Source of the DNA: an uncultured Rickettsiales bacterium
Lineage (GTDB): Bacteria > Pseudomonadota > Alphaproteobacteria > Rs-D84
Direction of reading: 5' to 3'
NCBI GenBank assembly: GCA_900549365.1
Contig: UROD01000035.1
Location: 1-7,468, forward strand
Length of the DNA stretch: 7,468 nt
The stretch's first letter is position 1; each line of letters begins with the position of its first letter. Below, in pieces: positions 1 to 6,010 of the stretch. Made by a program: the position numbers and the translations under genes. Below the pieces are notes generated by a model. The model saw only the letters and a list, made by a program, of their open reading frames with translations. It had not been told where the DNA came from and did no database searches.

Positions 1-2
1 GC

Positions 3-383
3 GTTACAATGATGCCAACCCAGCGTTTGACTGCGGGTTCATACCTGCCCCAGACGAACATTCCACTGATTACCAGCAATCAATCTGGTGTTGCGGTTGA
101 ATTGAAATCTGATACATCTGTCAAGGCATTGGATGATTACTGGACGGGCTTGCTGGCGAAATTCAGCGGCGACGATGGCGTTGGATTGTTGACCCCGTAC
201 AAGGACAAGGTGTTCTTTGCGGTTGATGAACAGGGTGTTGGCGATTTGGGTTCTACATCGCATACGGCACGTTTGTATCGTTTGCGCATTGGTCCGATGT
301 CAGACATCGACACGGCACAAAAATTATGCGACCAGTTACTGAAATTCAGCGGGGCCAGTTGCAACGTTGTTCGTATTCAATAA
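3..383 (+). CDS. SPOR-domain-like protein, C-terminal fragment (5' end outside window)
   Basis: The reading frame is open to the left edge, so only the last 126 residues are present and the ATG at position 9 is probably internal. The fragment looks like a SPOR domain, the roughly 70-80 residue fold that binds glycan strands lacking stem peptides at division septa. A first half (GVAVELKSD followed by a Leu/Trp-rich helix) is followed by a second half starting YRLRIGPM, a helix with SDIDTAQKLCDQL, and a closing strand CNVVRI. This is the usual two-fold repeat, with the RIGP motif in place of the common RVGP. The usual N-terminal membrane anchor or signal would lie outside the window. The stop lies 24 bases before the DotG-like gene, so the two are probably cotranscribed. 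That suggests an envelope or peptidoglycan role linked to the secretion system. The domain call rests on motif reading only; the linkage to secretion is inference. Confidence 0.6.
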   Translation, partial: VTMMPTQRLTAGSYLPQTNIPLITSNQSGVAVELKSDTSVKALDDYWTGLLAKFSGDDGVGLLTPYKDKVFFAVDEQGVGDLGSTSHTARLYRLRIGPMSDIDTAQKLCDQLLKFSGASCNVVRIQ

Positions 384-407
384 TCATGTCAATGATGGCG
401 GTATAAT

Positions 408-2828
408 ATGAGTGGTATCAAACAACAAATTTCACAAATGCGTAAATCTACGCCAAAGTCGGTTCAGTGGTTGCTGTTGGGGGTGGCGTTTGTTGTTGTG
501 CTGATTTTAATGACCATGCTGATTGGTGGGCGCGGCAAATCCAAAGATATACAGGCGGATGACACGCCAATCAACCTGATTATCACACCAGAAACAGGAA
601 TTACTGATTGGTCTAATGAATCCATAAATTGGGCAAATACCAAAGTTGGCGACAAGAAAAAGGCAACGTTAAAGGTTTCTGCAACCGCACCTGTTAAAAT
701 TATGGCCGTACGCTATCACAAAGAAATTGCAGGTTTTGAATTCAAAACCGCATGTCATCAACTGGCTTATATTGATGGAAATATTTCATGCACACTGTTT
801 CTGGATTATGTGCCAACAACCGCGATGGACACGGAAACAACATCACTGTTTATTGATTGGCGTGGTGCATCGCAACCAGATGCCATGAAAAAGACAGACA
901 AGGTTGTTTTGGTGATGGGCGCGACCGCCCCAGCACCAGTGGCAAAACCCGAACCAGTAAAAATTGTTGAAACAAAACCAGAACCAGAAATTGAATCCAC
1001 TAAACCCGTTCAGGCAGAAATAAAAAAAGATATAGAAGCAATTGCGCCATCTGACCCTTTTGCTGATGCGCAAATCGAGACGACGCCCAGCGTTGCATGT
1101 TCTGAATTTGCGTTTCCAGGTTATGATTCAACCGGCAATCAAATTGGTTGGATTCGTCCTGAACATGGCGCGTATTATTTCCACCCATTTTCTGATAAAA
1201 AATGTAATAACCCAACGGGTATTTATAACCCAGACAGTGGCCTGATTACCGATATAAAAAACAACGGTAAAAAAATTGGTACTGATGCAGAACATATCGG
1301 TTATACAACAATTTCAGGTGGCGGAAACCTGCCCCAGTTGTCAAATCCTGTGAAAAAGGTTGCAAATCGTGCATACCAGTTATCCACCGAAGAATTGATT
1401 TCGTCTGATATGTCAGGTGCTGCGCCAACCCCCGATTATGCTGAGGCAGATGAAATCCATAATGCGTTTCGTGGTGGCATTTCATTGAAAGAAAAACCCG
1501 ACGATGTACATGTTGGAACAAGTGGGATTGATTCTATATTCTCGTCCGATCCGTTTGATCGCACGTTTGTATTGCGTCAATATAAACCAATCCCAGCAAC
1601 CATTGTATCAGAGGTTCGTGCCGACCCAGAATTGTATACGAATGGGAAAAAGGGGTTGCCGGTGCGCGCAACGGTTGACCGCAATGTTTATTCTGACAAC
1701 GGACGCACGGTTATTATCCCAGCGGGTACATTGTTACTGGGGTATGTTACGGGTGATATTCCAGGGCCTTATAAGACGGTTGGCCGTATGGATATTCGCT
1801 GGTATCAATTTATATTACCAAACGGTGTTGAATTTAATTTCAATGACGATAAGGGCGACACCAGTCCTTTCTCGGGCGATTCCCAAGGGCGCGTTGGTGT
1901 CCCAGGTTACGGCAGCACCGATTACATTGAACAGATGGTTATGCCATTGTTGACCGCAGTTGTACCAGCGGCGGTAAATCTGATTGCACCAATTACAGAT
2001 AAATTTGTGAACCAGATTGATTTGGACAATAACACGGTTGTTCAATCTGGGACCGTACGTTCATCTGAATTGGCAAAAAATGAAATCATCACTGCATGGA
2101 ATCAGGTCGCACAGAAATTCATTGTGGACATGATGAACAATACTGTTCCGCCATTCTCTATTGCAGCGGGTACGCGTATTACCGTATTTCCACCAACCGA
2201 TTTGGTTTTGACATGCGGTAATGACGACAGCAAAAAATGTTCTGTACAGATGGTGGAAAAAGCATTGGGAACAAAAAAATACGATAATGCAGAAAATCGT
2301 AATCAACGCGCAAAATGGCAACACAGTGGAGAAGCACGTTATGAAGATGAATCGTGGACTGGTCAGGTACGTTCATTTAATTTACAGGAATATTGCAGCA
2401 ATTACAAAGATGGCAAATTAAATCTGACAGCAGATCAAACACAAACGTTATATGAACGTGGTATTGATTACAGTACAGTGTTGTTCTATTGCCAATCTAA
2501 TCAGTACAAGGCAATCAATAATGCAAAGCAAGATGCCCTGTATCAAAATCAACAGGAACAATTCCAAAAGAATAACAGCACCGTTGGCAGCAAAACATAT
2601 AACGAAAATGTTTTAGGGCTGAAATATAACGAAGATGGTTCGATTCAGAATCCATTCCAGTCCGCCAAAAAAGAAGCAGAAACTGCAACAACCATCATCA
2701 CATGCGAAGATGGCACGAATCCAGATGCGAATGGTTGCTGCACAGGCGAAGTATATACTGATATGGGCGACCAAGGGTTTAATTGCTGCCCATCGTCTGG
2801 TGGCGATTGCTTCCCGCCAATCTTGTAA
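408..2828 (+). CDS. dotG: DotG/IcmE-like (TrbI/VirB10 family) type IV secretion core protein
   Basis: 806 residues. VirB10/DotG proteins span both membranes and form part of the core channel of type IV secretion systems. Visible layout: a short cytoplasmic N-terminus; one membrane helix at about residues 20-40; a periplasmic beta-rich region at about 52-172 with a Cys116/Cys128 pair; a Pro/Glu/Lys-rich linker at about 172-202; a second Cys-containing module at about 228-300 (Cys231, Cys266); and a VirB10-type domain at about 387-600. That last domain carries PIPATIVSEV, the strand-rich RNVYSDNGRTVIIPAGTLL, a hydrophobic helical hairpin at about 508-530 resembling the VirB10 outer-membrane antenna, and the closing IAAGTRITVFPPTDLVL. 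About 200 further residues follow, glutamine-rich and then six cysteines in the last 41 residues. VirB10 is usually near 400 residues; Legionella DotG is longer and ends with the VirB10 domain. ATG 408 has only a weak GGCGG Shine-Dalgarno. The VirB10 fold is confident; dotG over virB10 is chosen for size and the single N-terminal helix. Confidence 0.82.
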   Translation: MSGIKQQISQMRKSTPKSVQWLLLGVAFVVVLILMTMLIGGRGKSKDIQADDTPINLIITPETGITDWSNESINWANTKVGDKKKATLKVSATAPVKIMAVRYHKEIAGFEFKTACHQLAYIDGNISCTLFLDYVPTTAMDTETTSLFIDWRGASQPDAMKKTDKVVLVMGATAPAPVAKPEPVKIVETKPEPEIESTKPVQAEIKKDIEAIAPSDPFADAQIETTPSVACSEFAFPGYDSTGNQIGWIRPEHGAYYFHPFSDKKCNNPTGIYNPDSGLITDIKNNGKKIGTDAEHIGYTTISGGGNLPQLSNPVKKVANRAYQLSTEELISSDMSGAAPTPDYAEADEIHNAFRGGISLKEKPDDVHVGTSGIDSIFSSDPFDRTFVLRQYKPIPATIVSEVRADPELYTNGKKGLPVRATVDRNVYSDNGRTVIIPAGTLLLGYVTGDIPGPYKTVGRMDIRWYQFILPNGVEFNFNDDKGDTSPFSGDSQGRVGVPGYGSTDYIEQMVMPLLTAVVPAAVNLIAPITDKFVNQIDLDNNTVVQSGTVRSSELAKNEIITAWNQVAQKFIVDMMNNTVPPFSIAAGTRITVFPPTDLVLTCGNDDSKKCSVQMVEKALGTKKYDNAENRNQRAKWQHSGEARYEDESWTGQVRSFNLQEYCSNYKDGKLNLTADQTQTLYERGIDYSTVLFYCQSNQYKAINNAKQDALYQNQQEQFQKNNSTVGSKTYNENVLGLKYNEDGSIQNPFQSAKKEAETATTIITCEDGTNPDANGCCTGEVYTDMGDQGFNCCPSSGGDCFPPIL

Positions 2829-2832
2829 TACT

Positions 2833-2860
2833 ATCCCGCCCAATGGCGGGATTATTTTTA
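2833..2860 (+). terminator. Intrinsic terminator of the dotG-like gene
   Basis: An 8-bp perfect stem ATCCCGCC/GGCGGGAT (2833-2840 with 2845-2852) closes a CAAT loop and is followed by TATTTTTA. It begins five bases after the dotG-like stop codon, the classic position for a Rho-independent terminator. Confidence 0.85.
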
Positions 2861-2918
2861 ATATGGGGATTGAACAAAAAAATGAAAAAAACTATATAGC
2901 ACAACAAGAAAATCTGAG

Positions 2919-2945
2919 CGCGTACATATTGTGCGCGTTTTTTTT
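2919..2945 (+). terminator. Second intrinsic terminator with eight-T run
   Basis: A 7-bp stem CGCGTAC/GTGCGCG (2919-2925 with 2931-2937, one G-U pair) encloses ATATT and is followed directly by eight T residues. It lies about 90 bases downstream of the dotG-like stop. It may be a backup terminator, or it may end a short independent transcript from 2853-2918. No convincing promoter for such a transcript was found. Confidence 0.75.
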
Positions 2946-3023
2946 GTTGAAATTCCGATTCGTATGCAATAAGAAAAAATTCAGCAACGAATCAGAAAAC
3001 CGAATCAATGTTCAACCGATGGT

Positions 3024-3040
3024 TGTAATGTTTCATTACA
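3024..3040. promoter_or_regulatory. Perfect palindrome, candidate operator
   Basis: TGTAATG and CATTACA form a perfect 7-bp inverted repeat around TTT. The site overlaps the putative -35 element of the next operon, as expected for a repressor site. Its form fits the TGTNA-N7-TNACA pattern known from GlnR/TnrA, but those regulators belong to Gram-positive bacteria, so no regulator is named. It may instead be P3 of the structured RNA described in this region. Confidence 0.35.
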
Positions 3041-3060
3041 CACATTTATTCGGCTATATA
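3032..3060 (+). promoter_or_regulatory. Possible sigma70-type promoter for the two small genes
   Basis: TTCATT (3032-3037), a 17-base spacer and TATATA (3055-3060) would start transcription near 3067 and give a leader of about 60 bases that begins with the hairpin at 3072. The -10 box is good and the -35 box weak. A promoter is needed here because two terminators separate these genes from the dotG-like gene. Confidence 0.35.
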
Positions 3061-3071
3061 TCAAATCACAT

Positions 3072-3092
3072 AAACGCGGCGTGCCGCGTTTT
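3072..3092 (+). terminator. GC-rich hairpin with short T-run before the 118-residue gene
   Basis: AAACGCGGC (3072-3080) and GCCGCGTTT (3083-3091) are perfectly complementary around GT; in practice this gives eight pairs and a CGTG tetraloop. TTTTA follows. It can end a transcript from the structured block upstream, or act as an attenuator or 5' protective hairpin in the leader of the next gene, whose Shine-Dalgarno lies 20 bases downstream. The T-run is short, so termination is uncertain. Confidence 0.5.
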
Positions 3093-3125
3093 ATAACAAC
3101 CAAGGAAACCGAAGGGAGAAAACAA

Positions 3126-3482
3126 ATGACAGCACAACAACATACGCAACACGAATATGCACCTGAAAAATTTCACAGCGCAGAACAAATGTGGTTCTGG
3201 TTTCTGTATTCTAAATCTGTACAGAACGGATTTGTGCATGGCGCATCGCATGCAACGCGACGCGTATGTGAATTGCTGGACGTGGAAACATTGATTACTA
3301 AATTATATTTGTCGGGGAAACTGAGTGCAGAACAACTGAGCGTGATGAAAGAATTTGGTGACCGTCGTCGCGCACCACATCAATATATTTGGACAGAAAA
3401 TCGTGCCGCCGACCTGTGGCGACAGGCAATGGAAACACTGGACACAGCGGCATTTGCGCGCGGTTGGATTGTTCACGAATAG
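3126..3482 (+). CDS. Conserved-looking small protein of unknown function (118 aa)
   Basis: ATG 3126 is preceded by a good Shine-Dalgarno (AAGGGAG, about 8 bases upstream). The frame extends to a GTG at 3081, but that lies inside the hairpin and has no ribosome site. The protein appears soluble, mostly helical and rich in aromatic, Arg and His residues, with no signal peptide or membrane helix. Landmarks: HSAEQMWFWFLYS (about 17-29), RRVCELLDVETLITKLYLSG (45-64), LSAEQLSVMKEFGDRRRAPH (66-85), and a C-terminal helix ADLWRQAMETL ending ARGWIVHE. The middle segment could be helix-turn-helix-like but has no clear recognition pattern. The layout is faintly reminiscent of small uncharacterised alphaproteobacterial proteins with a CE-x-x-D motif after an N-terminal Trp-rich helix; this is memory, not a search. 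It lies 20 bases before the next gene, so the two are probably cotranscribed. The function is unknown. Confidence 0.8.
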   Translation: MTAQQHTQHEYAPEKFHSAEQMWFWFLYSKSVQNGFVHGASHATRRVCELLDVETLITKLYLSGKLSAEQLSVMKEFGDRRRAPHQYIWTENRAADLWRQAMETLDTAAFARGWIVHE

Positions 3483-3502
3483 ATAATGGGGGAATAACGA
3501 TT

Positions 3503-3865
3503 ATGATAATAATTGCTTTTTGCACAAAAACATCAAAATCACTGCCACGCATTGTTTGCAAACACTTCAAGCATTGTGCGCCTATTTTATATGATAGTCA
3601 TACAAAAAAATCCATGGTTATGTATCAATTCGTTAAACGACATAAAATTGTTCCTGTCTATTTGAATGCACGAGATTTGAATATCCTGCGCGCGCACGGG
3701 TGGGTGTTGATATGTATAACTGGCGCAACGCCGCCCCCTGATTTAATACGCAATAATGATTATTCTTGTGTTTCTTTTACCAAGCACGTCTGTGGTGTAC
3801 ACAATATTCTGATTCAAACGCCAGACGCACTGTATAAATATCTGATACGATTGAATACCATTTAA
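3503..3865 (+). CDS. Small protein, possible permuted NlpC/P60 (papain-like) fold
   Basis: 120 residues from ATG 3503, chosen because GGGGGA lies nine bases upstream; upstream in-frame starts overlap the previous gene with no ribosome site. It opens with a hydrophobic strand MIIIAFCTKT, then CKHFKHCAPILYD (19-31), a strand ending WVLICITG (67-74), and NDYSCVSFTKHVCGV (85-99), followed by a helix containing TPDALYKYL. His24 near the N-terminus and Cys89 before a helix match the order in circularly permuted NlpC/P60 and YiiX-like proteins, where the nucleophilic Cys comes after the His. If that is right it could be a small peptidase or amidase, perhaps acting on peptidoglycan or a lipid. There is no signal peptide. 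Seven cysteines in 120 residues is high. The fold assignment is inference; the gene itself is supported by start, spacing and a terminator directly after the stop. Confidence 0.7.
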   Translation: MIIIAFCTKTSKSLPRIVCKHFKHCAPILYDSHTKKSMVMYQFVKRHKIVPVYLNARDLNILRAHGWVLICITGATPPPDLIRNNDYSCVSFTKHVCGVHNILIQTPDALYKYLIRLNTI

Positions 3866-3896
3866 TAAAAATGCCCCGATGGGGCATTTTTATTTT
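3864..3896. terminator. Bidirectional terminator between convergent genes
   Basis: A perfect 14-bp stem (3864-3877 with 3881-3894) closes a GAT loop. The GC core GCCCC/GGGGC is flanked by A-runs on the left and T-runs on the right, so it terminates transcription from both strands. The stop codons of the converging genes both overlap the stem: the last two bases of TAA at 3863-3865 on +, and all of TAA at 3890-3892 on -. Only 24 bases separate the two stops. Confidence 0.92.
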
Positions 3897-5437
3897 GATG
3901 TACGTTTTATGATTTGCATCTGGGCAATACCAAACAGGTTTGACACCGTCCAATACAATACCAATCCCGCCGGCATCCACGCGAACAGAATCGTGAACAT
4001 AACCGGCATCCATTTCATAACCCGCTGGGTTTGGGCAATGGCGTCATTTGTGGCGGACGTACGTTGCGTCGCAGTTTGCAATTTGGTCTGCCACCACATT
4101 GTTGCACCCATCAATACAGGCAGGATAAAATATGGGTCCATCACTGCCAAATCTGAAATCCACAAGAACCCTGCACTGCGCATTTGCACAGAAACCAACA
4201 ACGCCTTGTACAATGCAAAGAATATTGGAATCTGAATCAACATAGGCAAACACCCAGACATTGGCGACGTCTTGTGCGTTTGATACAGGCGCATCATTTC
4301 CATTTGCAGGCGAACCTTGTCATTGGCATATAATTTTTGAATCCGCGCCAATTCTGGCTGCATTTTTTGCATTGCAATCATTGATGTATATGATTTGCGC
4401 GTCAATGGCCATATTGCAAAACGCAACAACAATGTGAATATAATAATCGCAATACCATAATTGCCGACAATCGCGTACAGGCCATTTAACGCCCACAACA
4501 TTGGACGCGCCAAGAACCCGAACCAACCATAATCAACCGTGTGGTCAATGCCCGCAATCGCCGCAGCGGCGGCATTTAATACCGTCTGGTCGCGTGGGCC
4601 AGCAAATATTTTTGTTGTGATTGTTTTTGACTGGGCGGGCGCAATACTGATTGCGGCGGCGGCAATATCAGATTGGTATTTATCTGTGCCTATCTTTTTA
4701 GTACGAATGGTTTGGTCGGGCGCATCAATCTGCGCGACTGTTTCAGAATACTGGTCTGCAAATCCCGCAAAACCATTCGTTGTGGAATATGCGTATGATT
4801 TTCTGTCCAGTTTATACCAATCGGTATGTTCTGTGTCTGAATTTACATGTACAATCGCACCGGTATAAACACCCGCAGATTTTTTTGCCCCCGCGCCGCG
4901 CGTGATGCGTGCATATGGCGCGATTGCGATATCGCGATTGGTGTTGTTTTTAATTTCATCGTTGATGGTGATTACATAATCATCAACTGTAATGCGACGA
5001 CGGAAATTAACACCGTCTGAATTACGCCAAGAGTATGCGTCCCCAGACGATTTCCATACCGTTGTTGGTGTTGGCGCAGATGTACCAGTGGCCAGAACGC
5101 CAACCTCTGCAAAATCGCCATTGCCAGACAGCAGTGCAGCGTCGTCTGCAAAGTCATTTAATTTGATATTTGATATACGCAGACCTTGAATCGTTGCATT
5201 TAATTTTTCAGATGCAACATCGTGCGTTGGTACGGCAGACAGGTCAACCACCACGGCGGATTCTGTTGTTGTTGGGGTTTCTGTTTTTGGTGCTTTGAAT
5301 GCGCCAAATGCCCACATCGCCGCAAAGAACAGAATAAACCACCACAAGAAACCACCAAACATGGACTTCTTGGCTGTGGCGTTTTTGTTTGCATTCCACT
5401 GGGCAAAGCCCGAATTATTATCCAGATATTTTACCAT
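3890..5437 (-). CDS. yidC: Membrane protein insertase YidC (Oxa1/Alb3/YidC family)
   Basis: 515 residues. YidC inserts and folds inner-membrane proteins, alone or with SecYEG. Order: a membrane helix at about 28-47 (Trp/Phe-rich), a periplasmic P1 beta-sandwich domain at about 58-305 with Gly/Ala/Thr-rich strands, and the conserved insertase core at about 310-510. The core carries the groove arginine (Arg339 in LLLRFAIWPLT, equivalent to E. coli Arg366), YTSMIAMQKMQPEL, the cytoplasmic C1 helical hairpin (about 350-390), GCLPMLIQIPIFFALYK, DPYFILPVLMGATMW, and GLVLYWTVSNLFGIAQM. It ends KRTSK with no long basic tail. The start at 5437 (MVKYLDNN) follows AAGG nine bases upstream; the frame extends further but overlaps lspA. 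It begins 2 bases after the lspA stop, so the genes are cotranscribed and possibly translationally coupled. It is not next to rpmH/rnpA here. It is somewhat shorter than many alphaproteobacterial homologues, mainly in P1. Confidence 0.97.
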   Translation of the reverse strand: MVKYLDNNSGFAQWNANKNATAKKSMFGGFLWWFILFFAAMWAFGAFKAPKTETPTTTESAVVVDLSAVPTHDVASEKLNATIQGLRISNIKLNDFADDAALLSGNGDFAEVGVLATGTSAPTPTTVWKSSGDAYSWRNSDGVNFRRRITVDDYVITINDEIKNNTNRDIAIAPYARITRGAGAKKSAGVYTGAIVHVNSDTEHTDWYKLDRKSYAYSTTNGFAGFADQYSETVAQIDAPDQTIRTKKIGTDKYQSDIAAAAISIAPAQSKTITTKIFAGPRDQTVLNAAAAAIAGIDHTVDYGWFGFLARPMLWALNGLYAIVGNYGIAIIIFTLLLRFAIWPLTRKSYTSMIAMQKMQPELARIQKLYANDKVRLQMEMMRLYQTHKTSPMSGCLPMLIQIPIFFALYKALLVSVQMRSAGFLWISDLAVMDPYFILPVLMGATMWWQTKLQTATQRTSATNDAIAQTQRVMKWMPVMFTILFAWMPAGLVLYWTVSNLFGIAQMQIIKRTSK

Positions 5438-5439
5438 TG

Positions 5440-5985
5440 TTATTTTACCTTTTTCGTTCTGACCGACGCCAAACAACGACGACGCGCCATGTACCAGTTC
5501 AATATATATAGTGCAACACCAACACAAATACAAATGTCCGCCACGTTAAATGCCGGCCAATGCAACCCACCAATATGAAAGTCCAAGAAATCAACCACCG
5601 CACCAAAGCGCACGCGGTCAATTATATTACCAATCGCACCACCCATAATCAATGCTAATGGTAACCGCTCGTATTTTTCTGCACGCACAAACAAATAGTG
5701 CCCGATGAACCCGATAATAAATCCTGTTGCGATAACAATCAGGATTGGTGCAAATTCGCCCACACTGCGCAGCATTGAAAACGACGCCCCTGGATTCCAC
5801 GTAAATACGATATTAAACCAATCAAACACGTGCCACATCAAATACGGCACAGGAACAATTTCCCACGCCGCACCGTGCAACGGCACAGTTCCCGTTATTG
5901 CGTACAGCAACACCCCCTTGGTCAACATATCAGCCAAGATAATTGCCATAATGATTGGAACATAGGTCAATAGTTTCTTTTTCAT
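5440..5985 (-). CDS. lspA: Lipoprotein signal peptidase (signal peptidase II)
   Basis: 181 residues. An inner-membrane aspartyl protease that removes signal peptides from diacylglyceryl-modified prolipoproteins. Four membrane helices are apparent: about 5-27, 74-100 (two hydrophobic runs joined around GHY), 107-123 and 149-167. Family motifs: ADMLTKG (Asp19, Lys23), WNPGASFS (63-70), GNIIDRVRFGAVVDF, and WPAFNVADICI. The catalytic pair is Asp132 (VVDF) and Asp150 (NVAD), corresponding to E. coli Asp123 and Asp141. The start MKKKLLTYV is chosen over an upstream ATG at 6064-6066 because GGGGAAAG lies just before it and because the promoter and the kef-side hairpin lie in the extension. Length is slightly above E. 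coli (164) because of a longer first periplasmic loop and a basic C-terminal tail. It is first gene of a pair with yidC. Confidence 0.97.
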   Translation of the reverse strand: MKKKLLTYVPIIMAIILADMLTKGVLLYAITGTVPLHGAAWEIVPVPYLMWHVFDWFNIVFTWNPGASFSMLRSVGEFAPILIVIATGFIIGFIGHYLFVRAEKYERLPLALIMGGAIGNIIDRVRFGAVVDFLDFHIGGLHWPAFNVADICICVGVALYILNWYMARRRCLASVRTKKVK

Positions 5986-6010
5986 CTGCTTTCCCCGTAT
6001 ATTCAGGTGA

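Larger units (their letters stand above)
2957..3092 (+). ncRNA. Candidate structured RNA: three-way junction plus terminator-like hairpin
   Basis: Between two hairpins with T-runs the + strand can fold into nested helices. P1 pairs 3000-3010 with 3043-3053 (6 bp, one C/T mismatch, 4 bp). It encloses P2 (CAACC/GGTTG, 3013-3017 with 3021-3025, loop GAT) and P3 (TAATG/CATTA, 3026-3030 with 3034-3038, loop TTT). P2 and P3 abut with no linker, giving a compact three-way junction. Upstream, GATTCGT (2957-2963) can pair with ACGAATC (2987-2993). Downstream is the GC-rich hairpin at 3072-3091 followed by TTTT. A weak promoter (TTGAAA 2947-2952, 17 bases, TAAGAA 2970-2975) could start it. The pairings are visible; that they form an sRNA or a cis-acting leader of the next gene is inference. 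No known RNA class was recognised. Confidence 0.35.

Noticed and set aside
1504..1953. 149-residue + strand frame
   Set aside because: It is contained in the dotG-like gene in another frame and covers the conserved VirB10 domain, which is clearly read in the main frame.
3024..3040. GlnR/TnrA operator
   Set aside because: The palindrome fits TGTNA-N7-TNACA, but these regulators are from Gram-positive bacteria and the gene content here is Gram-negative; only an unnamed operator is proposed.
2950..3092. tRNA, SRP RNA, 6S RNA or tmRNA in the structured intergenic block
   Set aside because: No cloverleaf with a T-arm consensus, no SRP tetraloop/GGAAG-type core, and no tmRNA tag frame could be seen.
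2863..3096. 77-residue + strand reading frame starting at an ATG at 2863
   Set aside because: It runs through the eight-T terminator and all the hairpins, has no convincing ribosome site, and its composition is not protein-like.
3389..3502. Longer start for the 120-residue gene
   Set aside because: It would overlap the preceding gene by about 94 bases with no Shine-Dalgarno, while ATG 3503 has GGGGGA at good spacing.
3864..3894. Mobile-element or attachment-site boundary at the long inverted repeat
   Set aside because: The hairpin is explained fully as a bidirectional terminator between converging genes; there is no integrase, transposase or matching repeat elsewhere in the window.
3879..4235. 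118-residue + strand frame opposite yidC
   Set aside because: Antisense to the conserved C-terminal core of yidC; it starts within the terminator and has no ribosome site.
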